A stretch of DNA of 64,000 nt from a virus: positions 1 through 64,000 of IMG/VR virus record IMGVR_UViG_3300019458_000607. One strand, given 5' to 3'. Below the pieces are notes generated by a model. It was not told where the DNA came from and did not search any database. It worked only from the letters and a program-made list of their open reading frames with translations. How positions within the stretch are numbered: the first letter of the stretch is position 1; each line of letters starts with the position of its first letter. The translations under genes were made by a program, and so were the position numbers. Shown one piece after another: positions 8,104-16,031 of the stretch.

Positions 8104-8754
8104 ATGCAAAAATATTCTATTCAATGGGCTTTAGAAGAGTCAAAAAAAGTAAAGGGATGGCTACATAAAGAAGAGGCAGAGTTGCTTTATAATTTGGGGG
8201 CTGATATTCCACAAGATACTGATATAATAGAGATAGGATCGGCCTATGGCAAAAGTACTATAATGCTGGCTTCTTCAATAAAAAAAAATAAAATAAGCTT
8301 ATTGTTCTCTATAGATCCACATCAAAAGCCTGATTTTGAAATTCCAAAAGAATATGATGAATGGGCAAAAGGTACTTACACTGATTCATACGTAGAATTT
8401 ACAGAGAATATGAATAGGCTAGATTTAGAAGATTCTATAATTTCAATAAAGAAAACATCTGAACAAGCATATAATGATATCACTAACAATGTAAAGAGTG
8501 GATTTTTGCATAAAAATAGTAAAATTGGGCTTCTCTTTATAGATGGTCTTCACGCTCGTTCATGGGTAGAAAAAGATTTTTTAATGTGGTCTCCATTAGT
8601 TGTATCGGGCGGATTTATTGTTTTTCATGACGCAAATCAAAGTTCACATGATTTTGAGGAAGGAGCAGCCTGTATAGCAAAAAAATACGTTATAGATAAT
8701 TGTTCTTATGTTCACGGGTTTTGTAAGTCAATTGTTTATGGGGAAAAGAAATAG
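8104..8754 (+). CDS. Class I SAM-dependent methyltransferase (Methyltransf_24-like)
   Basis: A 216-residue protein with motif I IIEIGSAYGKSTIMLA, an acidic SAM-binding strand (FSIDPH), LLFIDGLHARSWVEKDF and GGFIVFHDA. This is the pattern of Methyltransf_24 enzymes that often methylate sugars in glycan gene clusters. It sits within the sugar block between glycosyltransferases, so O-methylation of a transferred sugar is a reasonable inference. Start is ATG two bases after the preceding stop. Confidence 0.75.
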   Translation: MQKYSIQWALEESKKVKGWLHKEEAELLYNLGADIPQDTDIIEIGSAYGKSTIMLASSIKKNKISLLFSIDPHQKPDFEIPKEYDEWAKGTYTDSYVEFTENMNRLDLEDSIISIKKTSEQAYNDITNNVKSGFLHKNSKIGLLFIDGLHARSWVEKDFLMWSPLVVSGGFIVFHDANQSSHDFEEGAACIAKKYVIDNCSYVHGFCKSIVYGEKK

Positions 8755-8762
8755 GAGGGTTT

Positions 8763-9191
8763 GTGAATAAGTTTTTTCTTGGGATATTTACTGCCGGTAT
8801 TCTTTTTTTGGGCGCCAATCCAGTTAATGCCCAATCCGTTCAAGAAGTAACAAAGAATAACGCCTTAGTTTGGGATGCGGTTACTAAGTTTATAGACGGA
8901 AGTACAGCAACCACTCCAATTACTTATGAGGTTGCAATTATTTTTGGCGGCAAGGATATGAATGTTCCTGGAACAACCGCTTTTGCAGTTGTTTCTGTTG
9001 CAGATACTAGACTTGCTTTGTTACAACTTCTACAGCCTCGAAAGCCTGGAGTTTATGCTTTTCAAGTTCGAGCTATGACTGATACAGATGGCGCCGGTCC
9101 TTCTGCTCCTGTTTATTCCGATTGGACTGCTCCTCTAGTTCGTTTTTATGGTTCTTGTCTGGAAGTGCCTGGAAATCTACGTACAGAGTAA
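8763..9191 (+). CDS. Secreted FN3-like small protein
   Basis: Starts at GTG 8763 after AGGAGG. The first 23 residues form a clear Sec signal peptide: MNK, a hydrophobic stretch, then NPVNAQS with cleavage expected after AQ or NA. The mature part looks like a fibronectin type III domain: VWDAV, a YEVAI strand, then FQVRAMTDTDGAGPSAP. A second FN3-like protein without a signal is at 26992. Export to the periplasm or surface is predicted and could involve the phage-encoded signal peptidase at 11804. A structured element and run of Ts follow the gene. Confidence 0.65.
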   Translation: MNKFFLGIFTAGILFLGANPVNAQSVQEVTKNNALVWDAVTKFIDGSTATTPITYEVAIIFGGKDMNVPGTTAFAVVSVADTRLALLQLLQPRKPGVYAFQVRAMTDTDGAGPSAPVYSDWTAPLVRFYGSCLEVPGNLRTE

Positions 9192-9204
9192 TTTAGATTA
9201 ATAT

Positions 9205-9277
9205 AATAGGCGGGAGTAATTATACAGCTAGCCTAGTGTCAAGATAGGATAGCAATAGTGAAACCGCCTATTTTTTC
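9205..9277 (+). terminator. Nested hairpin with T-tract; possible terminator or leader structure
   Basis: An outer 9-bp perfect stem pairs 9205-9213 (AATAGGCGG) with 9264-9272 (CCGCCTATT), followed by Ts to 9276. Inside it a second stem pairs GCTA/CCTA (9227-9235) with TAGG/TAGC (9245-9253) around one mismatch. The outer 3' arm and T-tract overlap the likely start of the next gene (GTG 9258), so the element could be a terminator, an attenuator or a translation-blocking leader. Seen in sequence; function inferred. Confidence 0.5.
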
Positions 9278-10172
9278 TTATGCCATGAAAACAATTTGTC
9301 TTGCAATGTGTTACGATGAAGAACTTTTGATTTATAAGTCTTTATCTCATTTGTATGATTTAATAGATGAGTTTATAATTTTTGAGGGAACTGTTTCTGT
9401 TTTCAATGATCAGCCAGCACATTCGACAGACAATACATTAAATGAAATAAAAAGGTTTATAAAAGAAAAAGATCACAAAGGCAAATGTAAGCTGATCTCC
9501 AAGGACTTTAGAGAAAGTTTTAATATTCCTAACAGGGAAAGTTTTGAAGCAATAGTAAAAAATGAGATGCTCAAAATTTCAAATATACAGAACGGAGATT
9601 GTATATTCCAATTAGACACAGATGAATTTTGGAAGCCGGAATGTTTTTTTGATATTACTGAGTTAATTAGTAAAAATGAACATATTAATCATGTAAAAAT
9701 AGGAGAGTTTCAATTTGCATATTCAATGAAGTTGTATTTTCCTAGTAGTCATGAAGGAAGATTTTTAAGGTGGATTCCAGGATCTTATTATACTGCAAGC
9801 CAACATTTTTTCCATCCAAACGTTAATAAAGATTTAACAAAAGATCATAGTGTTTTTATAGACGAAGAACATTCTAATATGTATCATTTAAGTTATATGA
9901 AACACCCAAAGCTTTTAAGAGATAAAATACTGTCCTTTAAAAGGCCTTCGCATATTTTGTGGTGGAATAATGTATACCTTTTATATCCATTCAATGAAAA
10001 TTTAGCCTATAAAAATAATAGTAATATTCCGCCTTATTTTGGTACGGGATTTTGCGAAGGAAATAACAACAGACTTCGGCCGTATAATGGAGTTGTACTA
10101 GATATATTATCCGACATTAAAGACGATTGGCGGCAATATATAATCTCTAATAAAGAAAGTCTTATTATATGA
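9258..10172 (+). CDS. Glycosyltransferase family 17-like protein
   Basis: A 304-residue protein. Features typical of GT17 are an N-terminal strand with MCYDEELLIYKSL, the acceptor segment VSVFNDQPAHSTDN and the donor motif QLDTDEFW carrying a DxD. It is predicted to transfer a sugar from a nucleotide donor. GTG 9258 has AGGA upstream; ATG 9285 is an alternative and would place the gene just after the hairpin T-tract. It overlaps the next glycosyltransferase by four bases, so the two are translationally linked. Confidence 0.7.
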   Translation: MKPPIFSYAMKTICLAMCYDEELLIYKSLSHLYDLIDEFIIFEGTVSVFNDQPAHSTDNTLNEIKRFIKEKDHKGKCKLISKDFRESFNIPNRESFEAIVKNEMLKISNIQNGDCIFQLDTDEFWKPECFFDITELISKNEHINHVKIGEFQFAYSMKLYFPSSHEGRFLRWIPGSYYTASQHFFHPNVNKDLTKDHSVFIDEEHSNMYHLSYMKHPKLLRDKILSFKRPSHILWWNNVYLLYPFNENLAYKNNSNIPPYFGTGFCEGNNNRLRPYNGVVLDILSDIKDDWRQYIISNKESLII

Positions 10173-10963
10173 ACGGGAAAATTTTTGTTACAAGTGCCGG
10201 AGGAGTTGGGGATAGTTTAATTTGTGCTATCAAATTACAAAAATGTAATATTAATCCTGTCAATATTGACTGGAAACACTTTGAAAAACATGAACAGCAC
10301 AAAGCTCCAATAGAATCAATTATGGAGGAAACTTTGCCATTAGCTCAAGCACATTGTATTATTTGTGATACACCAGAAAAAAATTCACAAGAGTTAATAG
10401 GCACAGAGGAAAGATTGTACGTTGACACTAAAATAGTTAATTGGACAAATCCTTATTTAACTAATAAAATTGGCAATAAATATAAAACCTTTGGGCACAA
10501 GCCTCATATTGTTATAAATCTATTATCTGGTAGATTAAATGATTCAACAAGAAGATCGGTAGATAGACTAGTTGTAGAAAATTTAGCAAAAACCTTTAAT
10601 GATAGATATGTAGTTTTATTGAGCCCAGAATTATTGTCAAAAGATTCTGAATACGAAGAGTGTTTTAAACTAGACAATGTATTAAATCACACAGGCACTG
10701 ACAATATAATTGATGCAATTAGCTGCATAAACAATGCGGCCCTTACTATTTCCCAAGATGGTATTTTAGGTTACTATAGTTGCGCTATTAGAAAGCCTAC
10801 TATTATACATTTTCATTCGCACACTCTAGTTAATCATTATTTTAATCTTGAATGGGGCAAGCATTGTATTGCTATGTGTGGCAATGGAAACAACTTTAAA
10901 GACTTAGATGTAAATCATCCAGAAACTCAGGCTCTATTTGATATAGTAAGGAGTATAAAATAA
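10169..10963 (+). CDS. GT9 / heptosyltransferase-like glycosyltransferase
   Basis: A 264-residue protein. The N-terminal TSAGGVGDSLICAIKL resembles the GxGD nucleotide-sugar loop of family 9 (ADP-heptose:LPS heptosyltransferase-like) enzymes. Further on, INLLSGRLNDSTRRS and a late SQDGILGYYSCAIRKPTI fit the C-terminal donor domain of this GT-B fold. With HldE-type genes at 13478 and 13958, an ADP-heptose donor is plausible but unproven. It is somewhat shorter than LPS heptosyltransferases. Confidence 0.6.
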   Translation: MNGKIFVTSAGGVGDSLICAIKLQKCNINPVNIDWKHFEKHEQHKAPIESIMEETLPLAQAHCIICDTPEKNSQELIGTEERLYVDTKIVNWTNPYLTNKIGNKYKTFGHKPHIVINLLSGRLNDSTRRSVDRLVVENLAKTFNDRYVVLLSPELLSKDSEYEECFKLDNVLNHTGTDNIIDAISCINNAALTISQDGILGYYSCAIRKPTIIHFHSHTLVNHYFNLEWGKHCIAMCGNGNNFKDLDVNHPETQALFDIVRSIK

Positions 10964-11427
10964 AGAAATTTTTTCTATTGTTTTTACTTACTTCATGTTC
11001 ATCTATAGAGATCAATAATAGTGCTTTGCATGACTTTATAACTTATCAAATAAACAAAGAGATTATCTCTTTTTCTAGATCTATTGTGAAGGATGAATTT
11101 GAACAAGATTTTAGTATGTCGTATGACTTATATCAAAAAAGATTAAGCCAAATAAGAAATTATCGGTCCAGAAACATTAGATTAAAAATGATAAAATTTG
11201 ACAGTTTTTTTATAGATAATAGAGGGCATCTAAGATTCTTGATTAACAGCGTTGAAAAAGATAATAAAAATAGTTTTTCGGAACACAAAGATCTTGTTGA
11301 TCTAGATATCGGTATAAATGGAAACAAAATAAAGGCAAAATTAACCATTGACAATTTTTCTTTAAGAAGTTCTTTAAATTCAGACCTAGAAACTGACCTT
11401 ATGTTTATGTATAGGATAAGATTTTGA
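10960..11427 (+). CDS. Predicted lipoprotein, probably started from an ATA codon
   Basis: The frame has no ATG, GTG or TTG giving a proper signal peptide. Read from ATA at 10960 it begins KKFFLLFLLTSCSS after Met, a textbook lipoprotein signal with lipobox LLTSC. AAGGAG at 10948-10953 sits six bases upstream, and the ATA overlaps the preceding TAA just as other genes here use ATGA. TTG 10978 would leave only six residues before the Cys. The mature part is charged with alternating strands and has no recognised family. Predicted to be anchored in the cell envelope. Confidence 0.6.
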   Translation: MKKFFLLFLLTSCSSIEINNSALHDFITYQINKEIISFSRSIVKDEFEQDFSMSYDLYQKRLSQIRNYRSRNIRLKMIKFDSFFIDNRGHLRFLINSVEKDNKNSFSEHKDLVDLDIGINGNKIKAKLTIDNFSLRSSLNSDLETDLMFMYRIRF

Positions 11428-11642
11428 TACAAAATATGTCTATTAATGAAGACTATTTAAGAATAGCACCTACAGGTTATCTGATGCCGCCAACTAAATG
11501 GTCCAACATGCAGATTCTTGATAATATTCCATCAATGTTAACTTGCTGCAAATGTAAACAGGAATTTATAGGATTATTAAGTCGTTCACCAAATCCACAT
11601 TCCCATAAATGTGCAATGATAGGAATATATTATGCCCATTAA
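11424..11642 (+). CDS. Cys-containing small protein, GIYY family copy C
   Basis: A 72-residue protein, TTG 11424 (or ATG 11436) with AGGATAAG upstream. It has CCKC, then HSHKC, and the tail MIGIYYAH. The knuckle and tail match the two Cys-rich proteins at 1878 and 2126, though the rest is unrelated. Zinc binding is likely through Cys/His. It lies between a lipoprotein and a signal peptidase. Function unknown. Confidence 0.5.
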   Translation: MIQNMSINEDYLRIAPTGYLMPPTKWSNMQILDNIPSMLTCCKCKQEFIGLLSRSPNPHSHKCAMIGIYYAH

Positions 11643-11715
11643 ATGCCATAATGATAATTTGAGATACTTAGTATCATATAACAACTTCGAATATTGTTTA
11701 TGTAGTAACTGCTAA
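11632..11715 (+). CDS. Tiny Cys-rich peptide (27 aa)
   Basis: An ATG at 11632 overlaps the end of the GIYY-type gene and reads 27 codons to TAA. The peptide begins MPIKCHND and ends YCLCSNC, four cysteines in knuckle-like spacing. The overlap and cysteine pattern match the style of neighbouring small genes, but there is no strong ribosome binding site, so it may not be expressed. Confidence 0.3.
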   Translation: MPIKCHNDNLRYLVSYNNFEYCLCSNC

Positions 11716-11803
11716 CAATATATAGCAAACCATAAATCAGGGGTTATTACAACTACTGTAACTTTTAAAGAAAACTGTAAAAATAAAATGAAGGATTTAT
11801 ATT

Positions 11804-12409
11804 ATGAAAAATAAATTAGGCAAAAACACAAAGAAATTTTCAGTTCCCAAATGGGGAAATTTACCTTACATGATAGAAAAAAAGAATTTATCTATTACTT
11901 CTTTTGTAATAAGTTTCTTTTTATTAGTGTTAGTTTGTATACTGCCCATTTTGGTCTTAAAAAAGATATATGACCCTAAAATTTCCAAAGTAGTTGGCCC
12001 TAGCATGTTCCCATCTATAATGAATGGTGACAGAATACTTGTGCAACTTAAGTTTGAGAAAATTGAAAGAGGAGATATAGTTTGTTTTACAGGAAATGAC
12101 AGACTATCGTCTTATATATATCTTATAAAAAGAGTTATAGGTATTCCAGGAGACTTTGTACTAATATCAAATGGCAGAGTATTTGTCAATACAATTCCAG
12201 AGAGTAATAGTAACATAATAAATTATGAAACTAAATTACCAGAAAATGAAACTAGTAAATTTTGGAAACTTGAAGAAAATGAATATTTTATGATGGGTGA
12301 CAATAGGCCAATGTCTTACGATTGTAGAAATTTTGGCCCAGTAATAAAAGAAAAAATAGAAGCCAAATTACTATTTAGAATTAGGCCATTAGTTATACTG
12401 AGGAATTAA
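11804..12409 (+). CDS. lepB: Type I signal peptidase (S26 family)
   Basis: A 201-residue protein with one N-terminal membrane segment (about residues 31-53) and the conserved boxes of bacterial signal peptidase I: GPSMFPSI with catalytic Ser67, LIKRVIGIPGD with the general-base Lys109, and MMGDNRPMSYDCRNFGP. All catalytic residues are present, so it should cleave Sec signal peptides at the outer face of the cytoplasmic membrane. Phage-borne copies are unusual. Likely clients are the FN3-like protein at 8763 or host proteins; the lipoproteins would need signal peptidase II instead. AAGGA lies upstream of the start. Confidence 0.88.
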   Translation: MKNKLGKNTKKFSVPKWGNLPYMIEKKNLSITSFVISFFLLVLVCILPILVLKKIYDPKISKVVGPSMFPSIMNGDRILVQLKFEKIERGDIVCFTGNDRLSSYIYLIKRVIGIPGDFVLISNGRVFVNTIPESNSNIINYETKLPENETSKFWKLEENEYFMMGDNRPMSYDCRNFGPVIKEKIEAKLLFRIRPLVILRN

Positions 12410-13494
12410 TGAGTAAACCACTTTTAAGTGTTATAGTTCCATGTGCTCCTGGCAGAAAAGAAAGAGTTGCAGCCATATTATCTAGACTAACACTTAATAA
12501 GGCGGTATTTCCAGATCATACTTTTGAAGTTCTTATAGCCGATGGAGGTTCAACAGACGACACAATAGATCTATGTAGAACTTTGGCGCAATACATAAAT
12601 CTAAAATATGTCTATTTACCAATTGGTAGGTTTATAAACGCAGCATATCCAAGAAATGTATTATTAAGAATGTGTGAAGGGCAAATAATAGCCATGATAG
12701 ACATAGATCATTTCCCTGGAGAAAATATTGTTTTTGGCATGTTGAATCCATTTATAGATGATAGCAATTTCAAGGTTATTATAAATAAAGATATTGGCAC
12801 TGTAGAAAATAGATTAGAATATTTAAATGGTCAAGTTACTAAAAATAAGCCAAGCAATATAATAAATCGTGGCTATGTAGTTGACAGCTCTAAGTCGTCA
12901 CTTTGTGCCTGTATGTTTGACCCAAAAGCAGAAATAATAAATAAGTCAATAATTTCTATGGCCAATATTGGCAATAAAATATTACATACATATTCTCATT
13001 TTAAAATTCCTCACGGAATTAACAATACTTTATGGACTTGGGCTGTTAAAAGAGAAAATGTACTTAATATGGGTGCCTATGACGAGATTTACGTTAGAGG
13101 TTTTAGATATAGATGCGAAGACGACTCTATTAGAGAAAGATTTTTAGCTCAAGGACTTAGGTTTTATGATGGGCAAAACAAGAATTTTTGTTCTATCCAT
13201 TTATATCATCCAGCAGAATGTAGAAGTAATCCCCTAAATGAGGATAATAAAAGATATTTTGATAAAATAGAATGTCCAGTGAAACAAATAGATAGAAATA
13301 TAAATTTTAAATGGGGAAAGTTACTAAAAGATAGTTTTTCTATAATAAATGGAGAAACTAGAAATACGATGGAGCATGAAAAATGGATTTTAGAAAATGT
13401 TAAAGATGCTCCTAGTTACGTAGATGATTTTGAGTGGAGTTCAATTGATAACTTTATGAAAAATTTAGAAGACTATTATGTTAGTGGGCATTAA
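12409..13494 (+). CDS. Family 2 glycosyltransferase
   Basis: A 361-residue protein with the GT-A core: LSVIVPCAPGRKERV at the N-terminus, EVLIADGGSTDDTIDLC, and MIDIDHFPGENI with the DxD metal site near residue 103. Later, GAYDEIYVRGFRYRCEDDSI is the galactosyltransferase-like C-terminal segment with the ED(D) acceptor motif. It starts on the last base of the signal-peptidase stop and overlaps the heptose-1-phosphate adenylyltransferase by 17 bases, linking it to that pathway. Confidence 0.8.
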   Translation: MSKPLLSVIVPCAPGRKERVAAILSRLTLNKAVFPDHTFEVLIADGGSTDDTIDLCRTLAQYINLKYVYLPIGRFINAAYPRNVLLRMCEGQIIAMIDIDHFPGENIVFGMLNPFIDDSNFKVIINKDIGTVENRLEYLNGQVTKNKPSNIINRGYVVDSSKSSLCACMFDPKAEIINKSIISMANIGNKILHTYSHFKIPHGINNTLWTWAVKRENVLNMGAYDEIYVRGFRYRCEDDSIRERFLAQGLRFYDGQNKNFCSIHLYHPAECRSNPLNEDNKRYFDKIECPVKQIDRNINFKWGKLLKDSFSIINGETRNTMEHEKWILENVKDAPSYVDDFEWSSIDNFMKNLEDYYVSGH

Positions 13495-13924
13495 ATCTGG
13501 AGTTTTCCTCAGTTTGCATGCTGGACATATTTGGTGCATTCAAGAGGCTAAGAAAAAATGCTCACATCTTATCATCCTTAATAATGACGATGAATATATT
13601 TTAAAGAAAAAAAAGGTTTGTCCTATAAAACTAAAAGATAGGTTGTATATTCTTAGCCATATTAAAGGAGTAGATGAGGTTGGCTATTATAGCGGTCCAT
13701 CTGAGCACTCTTGGATTAAAAACTTTAAAGAAAATAGACTACATCAAGAATTCGGACAAAATGCCAAATTAATAGTTTTCCACAGCGACGAACTTAAAGA
13801 TCTAAAAAAAGAAGAAATTCCAGGATATGGTTTTGCTGATGAAATTGAGTTTATAGATAAAATCAATAGACCAGAATCCGTTTCTAAAATATTTAAAGAA
13901 ATAAGAGAATCAAAATATGATTGA
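13478..13924 (+). CDS. D-glycero-beta-D-manno-heptose 1-phosphate adenylyltransferase-like (HldE C-domain/HldC type)
   Basis: A 148-residue nucleotidyltransferase of the cytidylyltransferase-like superfamily: SGVFLSLHAGHIWCIQEAKK carries the HxGH motif (His14, His17), followed by LNNDDEYILKKKK and DRLYILSHIKGVDEV. The DRLYIL/VDEV pattern is that of HldE/RfaE C-terminal domains, which make ADP-heptose from heptose 1-phosphate and ATP. Here it is a separate gene placed just before the matching kinase. Related glycerol-phosphate cytidylyltransferases are the main alternative. Confidence 0.7.
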   Translation: MLVGIKSGVFLSLHAGHIWCIQEAKKKCSHLIILNNDDEYILKKKKVCPIKLKDRLYILSHIKGVDEVGYYSGPSEHSWIKNFKENRLHQEFGQNAKLIVFHSDELKDLKKEEIPGYGFADEIEFIDKINRPESVSKIFKEIRESKYD

Positions 13925-13957
13925 ATTTAGTTTAGTTTGGCCAGAAGTATATATAAT

Positions 13958-14914
13958 ATGAGTCGAAGTATTCTTGTCCTTGGAGATGTGATGGTTGATC
14001 GGCATTTTTTCGGACAGTGCCATCGAATTAGTCCAGAAAGCCCAGTTCCCATAGTTAATATTCATGATAAAGATATTGTAACATCTCTTGGTGGGGCAGC
14101 AAATGTATCTGCCCATATATCTAGAACAGGAATTAAATGTATTTTGGCATACAAGTCATTTGTTCCTCCTGTGAATAATAATTACAATGAAATTTTTTTA
14201 TCGATGTGTGATAAGGAAAATGTAAAGGTTGAACCACTTGATTTTGGCATTATAAGTTCAATATCTGTCAAAGAAAGAATTTGGGCTGGCAATCAACAGG
14301 TCGTTAGAATAGACAACGAAAATGCTGATCCGCCAAATAAACAAATAGAGTCAGAATGGATTAATAAAATAATAGGTATAATAAACAATAACAACGTTGG
14401 CTGCGTCATAATGTCAGACTATTCAAAGGGATGTCTTACAGACCAAATGATACAAAACGTGGCACATTATTGTTATGCAAAAAAAATACCAACAATTTTA
14501 GATCCAAAAAGGCCAACTTATTATAAGATAAAAAATATCAGTATAATAAAGCCGAATTCAATAGAAGTTAAAATTACGAACCATGACGCAAAATTTTTGT
14601 CCGATGAACTTGACGAAACATATTTGGTTAATACACTGGGGAAGGACGGAATGAAGGTGTATAGAGATGCAGAAGAAATATTCTTTTATCCTGCATTAAC
14701 AGATCAAAAATATGTTGTCGACATTACTGGACTAGGTGACACTTGCTGTTCTATTTTAGGATTATCTTTATATTATGGAATAGATATTAAAAATGCAGTT
14801 GTTGCGGCTAGTAAGGGAGCGTCTATAGGAATAAGACATAAAGGTTCTTATTGTTTATCTAAGTTAGAAATGGAAAGTTGTTTTAATTTCGCAGAAAAAT
14901 ATAATAAGGAATAA
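13958..14914 (+). CDS. D-glycero-beta-D-manno-heptose 7-phosphate kinase-like (HldE N-domain)
   Basis: A 318-residue PfkB-family kinase starting MSRSILVLGDVMVDRHFFG; ATG 13958 is preferred over TTG 13937. The run RISPESPVPIV and LGGAANV are hallmarks of the RfaE/HldE kinase domain, and SDYSKG and DITGLGDT give the substrate and anion-hole/catalytic Asp site (usual GAGD is GLGD here). It would phosphorylate heptose 7-phosphate at C1. In many bacteria kinase and adenylyltransferase are one fused protein; here they are adjacent genes in reversed order. Confidence 0.75.
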   Translation: MSRSILVLGDVMVDRHFFGQCHRISPESPVPIVNIHDKDIVTSLGGAANVSAHISRTGIKCILAYKSFVPPVNNNYNEIFLSMCDKENVKVEPLDFGIISSISVKERIWAGNQQVVRIDNENADPPNKQIESEWINKIIGIINNNNVGCVIMSDYSKGCLTDQMIQNVAHYCYAKKIPTILDPKRPTYYKIKNISIIKPNSIEVKITNHDAKFLSDELDETYLVNTLGKDGMKVYRDAEEIFFYPALTDQKYVVDITGLGDTCCSILGLSLYYGIDIKNAVVAASKGASIGIRHKGSYCLSKLEMESCFNFAEKYNKE

Positions 14915-14916
14915 TA

Positions 14917-15573
14917 ATGGAAACAAAACAACAGGCGTATGAAGTTGCTAAGAATGGTAATTTTTATCCATTAAATGGTAATACTTACAAAGTTGGAGAT
15001 TATTTTAATATTTCTGATTTTGTGCTTGGCGAAGATGGAGGACTGTTTGTAAAACATTCTGCTCTATTGAGAGTTACGAAAGATTTATTTACAATAAGTT
15101 TTTACAAGGCTACTGTGGTTAATAATCCGACCAAGGAAAATAACTGGTGTTGTATTACACAAGTAAATTATTTGATTCATACTTCATTAAATCGAGCTTT
15201 GCAAGAAGCAACATACAACTGGACTTCTGTTGCTGATTGTAGAGTAGATAATTCAATGAGAGGATTTGAACAATATACTACTACCGTTTCTGAAACAAGG
15301 GCTAGTGCAAGGGCGTTAAGAAATATATTGGGAGTGGAGTTTTGCTCAAAGGAAGAACTTGCATCTTCCGAGAAAAAACAAATTGACAATTCTCCAATAG
15401 AACAAGCACAAAAGGTATTGATTGAGACAAAGTTTATGGGAGAACTTAATTTCACAATAGAAGAAATGAATGAAATTTTAGAAAAGAAATTTGACGATGT
15501 GGCCAAACTTACTAAATCAGATGCAGCTTTTTTGATAGAAAAACTTAATTCTAAGCGAAAGAAAAAGGCTTAA
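14917..15573 (+). CDS. Putative ssDNA-annealing/recombination protein
   Basis: A 218-residue protein. Its most telling segment, TRASARALRNILGVEFCSKEEL, resembles the conserved T(x)AxxRALR..(L/Y)G stretch in phage single-strand annealing and related DNA-binding proteins. The C-terminal third has a UBA-like helical pattern (LTKSDAAFLIEKL). It is five genes upstream of the DNA-replication block that starts with RecA. The assignment is inferred from one motif and context. Confidence 0.4.
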   Translation: METKQQAYEVAKNGNFYPLNGNTYKVGDYFNISDFVLGEDGGLFVKHSALLRVTKDLFTISFYKATVVNNPTKENNWCCITQVNYLIHTSLNRALQEATYNWTSVADCRVDNSMRGFEQYTTTVSETRASARALRNILGVEFCSKEELASSEKKQIDNSPIEQAQKVLIETKFMGELNFTIEEMNEILEKKFDDVAKLTKSDAAFLIEKLNSKRKKKA

Positions 15574-15575
15574 CA

Positions 15576-16031
15576 ATGAGTAACATGTTAAATTATATTA
15601 TCTTAGGTTCAGCATTATCTTTTGTTATAATGTTTATTATTCTTTATTTAAAGATTTTGCCAGTATTAAATAACTTTAATAATCTAATAGAAGTCATTAG
15701 TCAGTCTAAAATACAAGAAATGATTAATTCTTCGGTTTTAGGCGGATGTTCATATGCAGAACAAGAAGAGTTTAAAGCTTTTAAACCTGTTGGCATTTCA
15801 CAATCTGGCGTATCTGGAGATATTTTAGGAAATCATAAATTGAGCAAAGCATGTGAATATATAATAAAAGACATGAAGAGTCACGGTATAATATTAACAG
15901 AAGAGGACGTAAAAGACAGAATAGAGGCACATTTGGGTATGTCTACTTTAAGTATTAATTCTTTCCATGGAAATTTTCCTATAATAAGGGAGGATCCTGA
16001 AGATGAAATCAATAATTTTGATGTTGACTAG
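15576..16031 (+). CDS. Membrane-anchored hypothetical protein
   Basis: A 151-residue protein with one N-terminal membrane segment at about residues 5-27, then a soluble acidic domain. The motif MKSHGIILTEEDVKDRIEAHLG suggests a small helical domain. It is followed by a lipoprotein gene that overlaps its end by 29 bases, so both may act at the envelope. No family recognised. Confidence 0.55.
   Translation: MSNMLNYIILGSALSFVIMFIILYLKILPVLNNFNNLIEVISQSKIQEMINSSVLGGCSYAEQEEFKAFKPVGISQSGVSGDILGNHKLSKACEYIIKDMKSHGIILTEEDVKDRIEAHLGMSTLSINSFHGNFPIIREDPEDEINNFDVD

Noticed and set aside
11741-11765. TTACA/TGTAA inverted repeat before the signal peptidase gene as an operator
   Set aside because: Only five base pairs with a five-base loop in AT-rich DNA; expected by chance and not repeated elsewhere.
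11640-11803. tRNA or structured RNA in the spacer before the signal peptidase gene
   Set aside because: No acceptor stem, anticodon loop or TTCGA-type T-loop could be found; only a tiny Cys-rich frame and AT-rich spacer are visible.
13478-14914. Host chromosomal contamination as the source of sugar and signal-peptidase genes
   Set aside because: Gene overlaps, AT content, strand and codon style are continuous with the phage genes on both sides, so the block appears to be part of the phage genome.
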